DNA of 64,000 nt, taken from contig BRXU01000023.1 of the NCBI GenBank assembly GCA_030267565.1, positions 1,897,001 to 1,961,000 on the forward strand, read 5' to 3'. Below the pieces are notes generated by a model. The model saw only the letters and a program-made list of their open reading frames with translations, made no database searches and was not told the DNA's origin. Positions 1-11,400 of this stretch are shown one piece after another. How positions within the stretch are numbered: the first letter of the stretch is position 1; each line of letters starts with the position of its first letter. A program made the position numbers and the translations under genes. The stretch comes from Pleodorina starrii. Taxonomy: Eukaryota > Chlorophyta > Chlorophyceae > Chlamydomonadales > Volvocaceae.

Positions 1-2106
1 GGGGCGGACCCTGCGAACGGAATAATAATATTGGATAAAAATTGAATACATCAATTTTACCTCATTACCAACATTCCCTGAAGCCGAGCGATATGTTGTT
101 CGTCCTAGTGCAACGAGTGGATCCTTAACTTACAAAACCTATCGTTATCGACAAATCCAATTGTTTTATAAATTATTTGCAATGTGCGAGAGCTCGACTT
201 GATGCAGCAACTGAAGGCACACCCAGCGTCTTCCAGCGCAGGGCTCTGCCAAGCAACCAAGTTGGCACTCATGCCAGATGCAAGCATAATGATCAGAAGC
301 CGGCGTCTTATCCGGTCCCGTCCCAGAAACAAGATGTTACATGTGGGGCACGCTTGCTCCAACTGAACCGGGATCCAGAGTTCGGCGACTGCTACTGCTG
401 TTCCCTTTCTGCGATACCTATGCATGTGACCTTCTTGCCGCTCTCTCTCGTCCGCCTGCGATGCTGCTCTGTCAGCTGCCAGCCACCCGGCTGCGTCAAC
501 AGTGTGAAGCTGCATGTAACAGCCATGCAGGAGCACGGCAGTGCCGATTTCACAGCACCGTCGAGTGCTGAATGCCGTGGCCAACACACACACATATCAC
601 GCAAAGCTCTTGGTGTCGAGAGGCGTGCTCTCTCCGCAAATTGCATTGGTCCACTTGTCGAGGAGCCCAGCTCCCAGATTACGGCTTGCCAGAACGACGT
701 GTGGGACCTCACAACACAACACAAGTACACAACACGGCACCCTTACCCTGGTCGCTTCCGCTGCAGTGCACGAAGGCCAGCCGGGTGGGGCCACCAGCTG
801 GTGCACCCGCCCCACCCTCCTGACCCTAACCGGGGTCTGGAGCCCACTGCTGTCAACTGCTGTCAACTACAGCAACATCAACACCAACGGTAGGGCAGGG
901 CATCAACTCCATTACAATATAGGTTTCAACACGCGAGCTCACAACGCTCCTGGGGGCTTAGGCTTTCCGCCCCCGCCCCTGGCCCCTCTAGTCGCCCCTG
1001 CTGTCCGCCCTCCACCGGGCTGACGACGGGCCTTCTCCTGCCCTCCCTCCCCCCTCCCCCCCGGGCAGCCCACCCACAGTACAGCACAGCACAGCTCAGG
1101 CAGCCACACTCCAGCCGAGCCGAGCCGGGAGAATGGAGCTCCTAACGGCGTCAACTGACTACCCCCGCAAATGGCTATCCAGTGGCATCCATCCGGTGAT
1201 TCAGCCCATTTGGAGTTCAACGGCACGTGCGCAAGACTTCAGCGGGGCGCCGGCAAGTTCCGAAGCAAATTCCGGAGCCGCGGCAGCTGCTGCTGCTGCT
1301 GCTGCCGCTGGGAAGGTACCGGTACTCTTCAGATCTTGAAAGGCCGCCGGAAATCGCCACCTCCGCCACCGCCCTGCCTGCCCGGCCCCCCGCCGCGCCG
1401 GTCCTCTTCGTCCCACTGCCGCCGCGGGTGGCTCCACTCGCCGCCGCGACCTGCAACCCGGCACCCGAACCGGGAAGCGACTTCAGATCAGCCAACAGTT
1501 CAGTTAACAGTTGTTACATGCCGCCCAAAGTCTGCGAGCCCCCCCCCCACCACCACACACATACAAGATACAACCATACAGGCGCGAGCCCCAAGAACCC
1601 ATACCCGCAAGTCCCCTTCCCAACGCCGTGCATCTCCCTCCCGGCCCCCGGCTCCTAATCCCCCTGACCCCCCGTCCCCGACATTCACACACATACACAC
1701 GCACACACACACGCGCATGTCGTACTGCAGTACGCACCGGGTGGGCTCCATCCGGGGGCTCGGCGGCTGGGGTCCCACTCCCGACCACCACCAGCTCCAA
1801 ATTCATCGTCGTCGTCTCGAGGGCTGCCGTACCCCGGCCGGGCTGGGCCGTACGGGCTGCGCGTCTGTCGCTCCACCTGCGGCCCGGCAGAGGGGCGGAG
1901 GGGCAGAGGGGCAGAGGGGCGGACGAACCACAGTCATGGAAGTATGGAACGGAGTTGACTTTGGCGAACAGACCCAGCGGGGCCTGGGCAAAGGAAGCAG
2001 CGGCCCCGGGCCGGGCCAGCTAAGCAGCCGGTCAGTGGTAGCCCTCTCCCTCGCTGTAAGCCCCCCGACAGGCCCCCGACAGGCCAAAGCCCCGACGGGC
2101 TATCTG
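1..2106. other. Non-coding / 3' flank of J-domain gene
   Basis: I see no convincing coding exon here. Open frames exist on both strands, but their translations are compositionally biased (proline/arginine/alanine-rich, from GC-rich simple sequence) with no recognisable motif. The right part is probably the 3' UTR of the minus-strand J-domain gene: a TTACA on the plus strand at 1514-1518 reads TGTAA, the algal poly(A) motif, on the transcribed strand. There is AC-rich simple sequence near 1683-1715 and a GCT/alanine-type trinucleotide run near 1285-1312. The far left (1-180) is AT-richer and may belong to another intergenic spacer. Confidence 0.4.
1514..1518 (-). terminator. Candidate TGTAA poly(A) signal of the J-domain gene
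   Basis: The minus strand reads TGTAA about 590 bases downstream of the proposed stop at 2107. TGTAA is the usual green-algal polyadenylation signal. The distance fits normal algal 3' UTR lengths, but a five-base motif is weak evidence by itself. Confidence 0.3.
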
Positions 2107-4641
2107 TCAAGTGGCCAGTGAATCTGCCTCACAGACCACCAGACAGGCGCCACAACAGACCCGCAGCAGCATCCGGAAGGGGACTGACTGTTGGGGACGA
2201 GCCGCCCACAGCCTCCGACCCGGACCCGGTTCAGAGGAACCCTCACCCAGCCCCCGCCCCCCACCTGTCTGAACCACGTGTCGCTGGTGGAGGTGCCCCA
2301 GGGGTCCATCCGCCCGCTCTGCCAGGCACGTAGGGAGCCGGGGCCGCTCCTGAGGGTGGGTGGGTGGGTGGGGTCACCGGGGCGGCAGGGGCGTGTGTGT
2401 GTGGGGTGGAAAGGGGGGTGAAACAGGGAGGTGAAGTGGAGGCGGCCCCCACAGCCGAATCGACGACGACAATTTGAGTCAGCGGCAAGTCGCAGCAGCA
2501 GCAGCGGTGTCGGTGGTGACAGGTTTCATTACCCCCCCGGGGCCCCACGATGGCTGCTTCCCTGCTCCCCCGACGGCACGCGCACATGCACATGCAACCC
2601 CACGCACATGAATTTGGCCAGCTCCTGCAGCACCTCCTCCTGACTGCGACCACGCTGCCAGCCCTCGCCCTCGTCCTCCTCGCCCTCGCCGTCCTCATCC
2701 TCCTCGTCGTCGTCGTCGACCCAGCCGGCCCGCCGCCGCCCGCCGTCCCCGTCCTCGTCGTCGGGTCGCAGGCCGCCCCCTCCCTGGCGCCGACCTACTT
2801 GGGACCAGCGGAAGGGGCTGCGGCGGCCACCCTCCTCATCCTCCTCCTGAGGAGCGGAGCCAAACAACGGAACAACGAATCCAAATTAGGCAACGGGTCT
2901 CGATCAGGCAACAGTCCGGGGCTGCGCGGAGCCCAGTCAGGGAGGGGGGCGTAGGTGCCCTTGAGGCGTTTAGTGCCACACACATACACATACACCCACG
3001 CTTACGCCTTTGCTGCCCCCCCTCAGCCCCATAAGGCCCTCACCTCTACCACGTCCCTGAAGAAGTTGAGGCGACGGGTGCGGTGCGTGATGTCGTACTG
3101 CCGCCGCGACTCCTGGTCCGACAGCACCTCGTACGCGCGGCTCAGCTGCACAAAGGCCTCCGTCGCACCCTCCTGCCGGGGGCGTTGGGTGGGGGTGGGG
3201 TGGGTGGGTGGGGTGGAGGAAAAACAGTGTCTGTCTGGCTAACTGATACGAAGCCGAACATCAAGTCCACTCACAAAAACAAAAGGCCTTCCAAACGAAT
3301 CAGTGGGGACTGGGTAGATAACAACAGTTGGGCGGGTGGGGATGGGGGCTCCCTGGGGACACTATCGGGTGGGAGTGCGTGCGAAGGAGGGGAGGCACCA
3401 GGCGGGCTGGGGCAGAGGGCAGGGCGAGGGTAGGGCAGGGTGCCAGGCGACACACACACACACACGCACTCTCTCTCTCTCTAGGTGCATTCACCCCGCG
3501 CCCGCTCATCGAAACGCCGACCACGTGGCGGTCAGCTGCGTCAACATCCAGAACCTGGATCTCGCCAACCAACCATTGGATTCCATTGGGTTGCAATCCT
3601 CCTGAATGCAGCCCGCCCCCTCCCGCCCCTGCCCCCACTCCCGCCTCATTTTCCTCAGCCTCAGCCTCACCGCACCCCCCTACGTATTGGCACCACACGC
3701 CGACCAGCGGCCGGGCCCACCACCCCTCGGACCGCCACTCGCCGCCCAGTGGAACGCTGATGTGGGTCACGCACTCGGGATTCAGCCCCCTGCCACCGGC
3801 CGCAGCAACCTGCATCTCCCCCTCCCCCTCCCCCGCCCCTTCCCTCACCTCCTTGTTGACATCCGGGTGCAGCTCCTTGGCCCGCCTACGAAAGGCAGCC
3901 TGCGGGAGGGGGATCAAGACGTTACCGCAACGGTGGTGGTGGTGGTGGTAGGGTGGGCGAGTTATCTCTCTCTCTCTCTCACACAGCCAGCTAGCTAGCC
4001 AGCCAGCCAGCCAGCCACCCACCCGGATGTCCTCCTCATCGCAGTCGGGGTCCACCCCGAGGAGCTCGTAGTAGTTGGAATCGGAACCGCCGGATCCGGA
4101 TCCTGCACCAGGGTACGGCATATGGGAGTTAGGGGGTTGCCGAAAAGGACCGACCATTCGCTGGGGTTGTGGGGGGGTGCATTAGTGCAATGCAAAGGAA
4201 GTGGGATTTGGGTGTTTGGCGGACTGGAGCCCTGGAGAGGATGATGTCCGGCTTTGGAATGGGCCGGATTGGACCTTTGCCTCCCGCTTACGTGGCCCAG
4301 AACGACCTCCAGGCTCCGAAGGCCAGTCTGGGTGGAGGGCACCGATTCGCAACTAATGCGTTCTGGGAGGTTACATGGAGGTTATGTGGAATCAGGCGCA
4401 ATTTTGGGCAAAGATATAGTTTGTGAATTGATGGTGGGTATCGCCTTTGGGCACGTCCGTGAGAAGCCGAGGTTTTACCCCCTTCCGTACCTCTGCCGTA
4501 CGCAGTACAAGATACGACCGGTCGTCGCATGGAGGCGGGACCGCAAGCGCCCAATCGGCGGTGGGAGCAGCTGCCGGAGGTGGCGCTCGTCGCTGACGTT
4601 GACGCCGCTGACGGAGACGCCGTTTGCGCGAGCCACGGCAT
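2107..4641 (-). CDS. J-domain (DnaJ-like) protein, probably plastid-targeted
   Basis: Proposed exons in reading order: 4641-4491, 4102-4023, 3899-3849, 3172-3044, 2846-2604, 2318-2265, 2187-2107 (about 262 aa). All junctions are GT/AG and phases match (1,0,0,0,0,0). The J domain is split over exons 2-4: YYELLGVDPDCDEEDIR (helix I-II), then AAFRRRAKELHPDVNKE with the Hsp70-stimulating HPD at residues 88-90, then helices III-IV (FVQLSRAYEVLSD). Exon 1 starts MPWLAQTASPSAAS and is rich in Ser/Ala/Arg without acidic residues, like a chloroplast transit peptide. Exon 5 is very acidic (DDDDEEDED). J proteins recruit and stimulate Hsp70; this one would act in the plastid stroma if targeting is right. 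Exons 1-5 are strong. Exons 6-7 and the exon-5 donor (2604, or GTGCGT at 2607) are tentative. No J-protein zinc-finger or ferredoxin domain was found. Confidence 0.72.
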
Positions 4642-5488
4642 TGCGGCAGCGATGTAGCCGGAACGAGCAGGACACGAGTACTGCAGGGCGCCAAGACGCC
4701 AACCGGCAGAGAGCACGTGGGCAGAGTAACTGCGATTTGGTGTTGGGGGGGGACATCCCGGGGCGGACCGGGCAACCCTTTCAGGGTGCGCGGAAGGGTC
4801 GCAGGTGGGGCTCACGCCCACACGTCACAGAGAGCCCTTCGTCCTTCAAGCCATAGCCAAGCCATAGCTAAGCCCTGATAATCACCCGTAGAGTTATCAA
4901 GAAGAAGCCCATTCTCTTTGGTGCCCGACACCGATTCCGTGTGCAGTATTCGCCTCTTGCTTACTTCATCACATCGGCGTGTCCTCCATGGTTTCGTCTC
5001 AGGTCAGAACGATAGTTGAATGCGCTTTGTGCTGTCATCGTTGCTGCGTTCCGACGACGGGCATCCACCAACGCACCCCCGTTGCACAAAGCCTGCCAAC
5101 GCGGACGTTACGTCTTCCAATAAGGGAAATAATTAGAAAGTGATTACATTAACCGGTTAACCAAGCGAGGTACTGTCCTGCATCCGACCCCATGAGCAGC
5201 TCCAGGACCGTCTAATGGTTTCGCAAGCCATGGTTTCTGCTTTTTCGGAGCAAGGACCCGGTCTTTCATTTGGCAAGTATACACCTCACAAACAAACATC
5301 GTGGCACACACGCTCAATCATGTCGCTTTTTGGGTGCCAAGACGGCTCCCCTGAGTGCCGCAGGGACTGGCAGCGTTGACCCCAACGGGTCCAGGCGCAT
5401 GTGCTCTGTCCATAGTTAGGCCCTCCAAACACTTCCTGTGGCTCAGGCGTGCAACTGTGGCCCGATCTTGTTCGGCGGTTTGAGAAGC
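4642..5488. promoter_or_regulatory. Divergent intergenic region between J-protein and B3-like genes
   Basis: These roughly 850 bases separate two start codons facing away from each other (4641 on minus, 5489 on plus), so they must hold both promoters and both 5' UTRs. The middle (4870-5330) is AT-richer than the flanking coding sequence. I see no clear TATA box or repeated element. Confidence 0.45.
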
Positions 5489-8400
5489 ATGAGCACTCCT
5501 CAGGAGCTCACGCCCGACGTCCTTCGCGCGCTGCAGCAGCACCTGCTGGCACAAGGTGCAGTTCTGCCGGATGGTGTGAACCTGCAGCAGGCCCTGGCCT
5601 ACGCACAGCAGACGGTAACTGGCGCAATGGCCGACGCGGGCAGCGAGGGCGGGGAAACAGACACTGACGAGGAGACCGCCGCCCGAAGGCCCTCGGACCG
5701 TCTAGCCAAGGGAAAGCAGGCAGCAGGAAAGGGCGCAAAGGACAAGGGAGCGGCTGGACGGGCGTCGCGACAGAAGGGCAAGGATGCCGACGACGACGAC
5801 GCGGAGGAGCGCTCAAAGGGCGGCAAACCGGGTAAAGGCGGTTCCGGAGCCGGGAAGGATGGCCAGCCTCCGCGCAAAAAAGCCAAGGCTGAGGTGGCGC
5901 CTGGCGATGGACCACAGGTGCGGTTGCTCGGGTTATACCGTGCCTGTGGGTACCGGCTGACACCAAGCCAAGCCAAAGACCCTGCTACCCGCTTAACGCA
6001 ATGGCACCTTGCATGGACACACATATCCCCAGGAGCACACGTGCTATTCTGCAGCACATCGCGCCAAGAACAGGTCTGGCAGAGACGCGAGCACAGGTTC
6101 ACCTTGCCCGAAGCCGTCAGGCCTTCACCTTTTACAGACATGCGGAGCCGCGATCGGTTGTTCGCACACTGCATCTCGCACTGCTCTTTCCAGGCCCTTG
6201 CGGGTACCGCTTCTTGCCACGCGTTGTGCCTTGCAGTGCGCGAACCATCACCCGCACACAGGGCTCCGAAACCAACTCACGCACCCCGTACCTCAGTACC
6301 TGGCACATTTGTGCGGCAAGCCCCAGCATGCCCTGCGCCAGAAGTCGTCTTGTAAACCTCCGCCGCGCCAGCTCCTGGAACGCGCTGCCGAGGTCGCACC
6401 GCACGTGTGCTAGCTGAAACGCCTGCACCGACACGTCGCCCGTCCCTGGCCCCGAAACCGCAGTTCGACCCGCTCCGAAACCTGGACGTGCTCGCGGCAG
6501 CAGCGCTGGCTCAGGCCAATGTGGAGCAGCCGGTCGGCGGCGGCGGCCCCGCGGCCCTCCTGGCTCCCCAAGTCGCCGACCCGACCCAGATGCCTATCGC
6601 GTCGACGGCGGGCCTGGCGGCTACCACGGCGACAGCCGCAGTCGCCACGGCGGCGTCACCCAAGCTCCGTGCCGCCGTATCCGCCGGCCCCTCCGCAGCG
6701 GCCGCCCACGGCGGCCCCGCCGCCGCCGCCGCCGGGCCCGTGCGCGGCCTGCCGCCGCTGGCAGGAGCCGGGGCCGCCGCAACAGCCGCGCCAACGGTGG
6801 CAGGTGGTTCCGGAGCCGCCGCGGCCAGTCCCCCGACCGCGCCCTCGCGAGGAGCACGCGGCACCGGTGGCGGCGCCCCTCCGGCTGTCGCTGGCGCGAG
6901 CAGCGGGACCGCAGCCTCGGGCAGCGCCTCCCCTGACTCGCCGCGTCACGCATCTGCTGCGGCGGCATCAGCGGCATTCTCGCAGCCGGCGCTGGGCTTC
7001 CAACCGCCGGTGACCTCCTCCCAGGTGCAGCCGACCGCGAGTTTGTCTGCGTCGCCGCCGCAGCAGCAGCAGCCGGCGCCGGCGGCTGTGCCGGCGGCGG
7101 CAGTCCCCACGAAGCCTCGTTCGCGGAGGCCGCTGCCGCCGCACATCGCCACCCAGCGCCACCAACCCTCCGCACACGGTCTGTCCCACCGGGGGGCCGA
7201 TGTGGCCATGGGGGCGGACGGCAGCGGCGCGGAGGACGGCGGCGGCGAGCGCGCAGACGAGCCGGCGGGTGGCGCGGCGGATGCCAACGCCCTCGAGAGC
7301 GGCGCGGAGCTGCTTGCTGATGAGGAAGCTCTGCAGCCACCGCAGTCGCTGGTGGTGGTGCTACAGCCGCATACGGCCCTGGAGCCGTCGGCGTTGCTGC
7401 AGCCGAGCCTGCTCTCCGGCATCGGCGGCACCGCGGCCTTCGCCGCAGGCTTGCCGCAGTCGCTGGCGCCGCCGGCAGGCCAGCCGGCCGTGTCGACGGC
7501 GCCCGGCGGCGACGCCGCTGCGGCGGGGCCGGCCGCAACAGCCGACGCGCCGCCGCCGCCGCCAGAGGCGACGGCGGCGGCACTGCTGGGTCTGCCTGGC
7601 CTGTCGGGTCTAACCCTGGACGCGGCCTTACCGGCCTTACCGGAGCTCGCAGCCCTCATGTCGGGTGTTGTGGCCAACATCGACGGTCACCACCACCACC
7701 ATCAACACCACCAGCACCACCAGCAGCAGCAGCAGGCGGCAGCCGCAGCGGCAGCAGCGCCCGGCCTGCAACACCACGCCCCCGTCGGTTCCGCCGCGCC
7801 GATGTCCGTCGGCCTCCTTCCACCCCCGGCCGGACAGCACCCGCCGCACCCGCACCTACCAGACGCCGCCCTGCTCCTGCCGCCGCCGGCCGGCGAAGAC
7901 GGCGCGCTGCAGGGCGGCCAGCCGGGCGCAGCAGCCGTGTCGCCCCTCGCCGCCGCCCTGGGCCCTTCGCCGGCCCAAGGGGGGCCCACAGCCCCAGGCG
8001 TCGACCCACATCAACACTTGGCCCACCCGCACAGCGCCCTTCACCAGCTGCCGCCGCCGCCGGCGCTGCAGGCGCCGCCGCCGCCGTCAGGCGGCGCCTC
8101 GCCGCCGCCGCAGGCGGCGGCGCCGGCGCTGCCGCCTGGCAGCCTAGACCCTCTGTCCAGTCACGAGCCCATGATGGTGGCCTCGCTCATTCAGGCGGCA
8201 CTGGCCGGTCAGGACGTCGCGTCGTCCCTGGGAATGTCGCAGCCGGGAGGGGCCGCGGGGTCTCAGGGCGGACACACGCAGCTGAGTGAGCTGCTGTTGG
8301 CGGCGGCAGGACCGGGCGGGAGCCAGTCGCTGGCGGCGGCAATGGCGGCCGTGACAGCTGCCTCGGAGAACTTCATGGCGCCCGGCGGACCGCTGGGTCA

Positions 8401-11400
8401 GGCCCTCGGGGCTGCCGGCGCCGCCGGGGGTCTGCCGCAGGGCGCCGACTCGGAGGCGTTCGCGGCGGCGGCGGCGGCTGCCGCGGCGGCGATGGCGGCG
8501 GCGGGTGGTGGCCCGGGCGGGGCGGTTGTTCGGAAGCGCGGCGGCGGCGGCGGGCGGCGGCGCACGGGGGCGGAGTCGGATGAGGGGTACGATGAGGAGA
8601 TGAGCGACGAGGAGGCGCGGCGGAAGGAGGTGAGGTCCCGACCCGGGCGGAATCCAACAAGGCTGGGTTTCTCTCTGCTTCCCGGGGGCCGGGTCTCTTG
8701 GTCTGGTTGATGCTTCCCCGGGCCACCGAGCCCAAACCAGCGGACAGGCCGCGCGACAGCTCCCTGCTGCCGGGAGCCAGCCCTCTCCTGGCTGGGACGT
8801 TGTCATACCCAACCCTTCCCCTGCTCTCCTCCCCCTATCCCTCCCTCCCCGACCCGCCTGACGTGTCCGACCCGCTGCCCCTGCCCTCTGGGCGCCCCTC
8901 CCTTGACCGCCCCGCAGCCGCGCGACCGTCGCGCCCCCGCGCAGTGCCGCCGCTTCTACGAGCCCGCCATGAAGGTGACGTTCGACGAGGGCATGAAGCT
9001 GGCGGACGGACGCATCTACGTGCCGCTGCCCTTTGTGCACAAGAACTTCGCGGACCAGCAGTTCCCGCTCAGGCTGCCAGCCGACATCATCGTCAACGGG
9101 GATATGGTCAACGAGGGGTTCATGGTGAGTGGGCGGGTGGCTGGGGTGCGTGGGTGCTTGGCCGGGTGGGTGGGCGGGTGCGAGCTGCAGGCGCCAAGGC
9201 GCGGATTCGGATGCGGACGGGTCAGCTTTAGGCGGGTCCCTTCAGAGGAGGGCCCCGCAGCCCTGCAGGCCCCCCACAACACACGGCCTCATGACACAGG
9301 CCAGGCAGGGGGCCATCGTCCCGCAGCCCTGCAGGCCCCCATAACACAGGGCGTAGATGGCCCCGGGAAGCCGCCTGTGCTCTGTGTGGCATCTCGCTGG
9401 CATTCTGGCCAACCTGGAGGCCCTCAGTCTCCTCCCGCCCGCTCCCCAGCGTGACTAGCCAGCTGCCGAATCCGGCTGGACCTCAACCCGCAGCCCTCAA
9501 CCCCGACCCTCAGGTCAAGATCGCACGCAGCCAAAACAAGACACGCCGACACGGCCTGGGCAACCACTGGGTCACCGGCCACCAGCGCCTGATCAAGCAC
9601 TACAAGGTGTGAGGGGCGGACCACAGCCCGGCTCAGGGGGCCATTGCGTTCCGTTGGCAAGCACCAAGCGCCAGCAATCGCCTGAATGCCGGCGTATCTC
9701 ATCTCTCGCTCCAGCGTCCTCGGCCCAGCCCAACCCCCCGAAACGCGCCCTCCACCTTCCACCCCCGTGAGCCTCTCCCCTCCCCATCCGGGTCTGCTGC
9801 AGGATGTTCGGCTGACGGGTCTGGAGCTGGTGGACAACGCCAAGCTCAAGATCATGTTGTCAGCCAGCGGGGTGTGGGACGACGCGGCCAGCGGAGCGGT
9901 GCAGGCGGTTCCGCAGCCGCAGGCGGGCTCGCAGCAGGCGGCAGCAGCGGGGCAGCAGGCGCCGCCGCCGCCGCTGGGGGCGGTTGGAATGGGCGGCCTG
10001 GCGGGGTTGCCGCACCCGGCGCTGCTGGGCCTGCCGCCGGGGGCGTACAACCCAGGTGGGGGTGTTACGTGGGGGTGCCGGAGGAGGAGAGGGGCGCAGA
10101 AAGGGCTCGGGGTCTTGGCGCAGCGAGGCAAGAGCCTGCGGGAAACGGTGGTGGAGGCCGGGCTGACAGTGCTTTCTGCGGAGGAGGGCGCCGGCACCGG
10201 AAAGGTCTGCGGCGCCGGAAGGGGCTGCGGCTCCCTTCACCCTTGCGCGCACGTACATCCGCGAAGTGGACCCCTCTGCGGCTGCCAGCGCCAGCACCAC
10301 TGCTGCTGCCAGACCTGTCTTGCTGACCGACAGTCTGGCCTGGCTGCCTGCCCGGCGAGCCGCTTGGATGGCCGCACCGCACTGCCACGCTCCGCATGTG
10401 CTCTGCCGCCGCCGCCCCTCCCCTTCCCCATCATTTCACTCCGAACACGCCCCGCCCCGCCCTCCCCATCAGGTGTCCTGATGAAGCCCGACGGCAGCGG
10501 CGCCGCCGCGCCGAGCTACGAGCACCTGAACGCCTTCTTCGCCATGCACGCGGCCGCCGCGGCGATGGCCGCCTCAGCAGGCCACTCGCCCCTCCTGGTC
10601 CCCAACATGGCGGGACTGGGCATGATGCACCACGGAGGAGCAGCCGCCGCAGCGCCGCCGCCCGGCCCTGCCGGCGCGGGCGCAGGCGCCAGTCCGGGAC
10701 ATTTCCTGGCGCTGATGGGCGGAACAGGGGGCCCGGCAGCCCCTTCTGCGGTTGGTTCCGGAGCTGCGCTGGGGCAGGCGCCGCTCCTCCTGCTGCCGCC
10801 GCCGCCAGGTCTGGGTTTGACGCAGCCTCCGCAATCGGCGGCACCGCAACAGCAGCAGGAGCAGGAGCAGCAGCCTGCTGGCCAGGGCGAGCTGGGGCAG
10901 CCGCAGGAGGAGGCCGCGGAAGGAGCGGTGGGTGTAGGCAGCGGAGGCGGGAGCACGGAGGCGGGGGTGCAGCAGCAGCAGCAGCCGGGCGGCGGCGGAG
11001 GCGGCGGTGCGCCTGACGGCGAGGAGAGCGCAGCCGGAGACGCGGCCGCCGCAGCAGCAGCAGCTGCCGCAACGGGGGACCCGCAGCAGCCGTCCATGCA
11101 CTCACAGGAACAGCACGAGGGGCAGCAACAGCAACGCGACCAGCCACACGAGCACCAACATCAACACCACCTCCATCACCACCACCAACACCAACAGCAG
11201 CAGCAGCCGCAGCCGGATTACAGCTCGCTAGAGCCCGGGGGCCTGACGGCGGCGCTGGCCCTGCAGGACAGCCAACAGGAGGCGGGAGGGGGGACCGGCG
11301 GCGGCGGCGGCGGCGACGGCGAGAGTCAGGCAGCGGGCGAAGGTGAGGCCGCCACCGTCAGTGGTGCTGGCGCCGCTCTCGCCGCAGCCGCCATCGCCGC

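Noticed and set aside
1171..2121. 316-codon plus-strand ORF
   Set aside because: Translation is Pro/Ser/His/Thr-rich simple sequence with no domain, over the probable 3' UTR of the minus-strand J-domain gene.
6511..8009. Antisense ORFs of 90-320 codons opposite the B3-like gene
   Set aside because: They mirror the low-complexity coding strand (Arg/Pro/Ala-rich) and have no motif; spliced plus-strand exons with matching phases explain the region.
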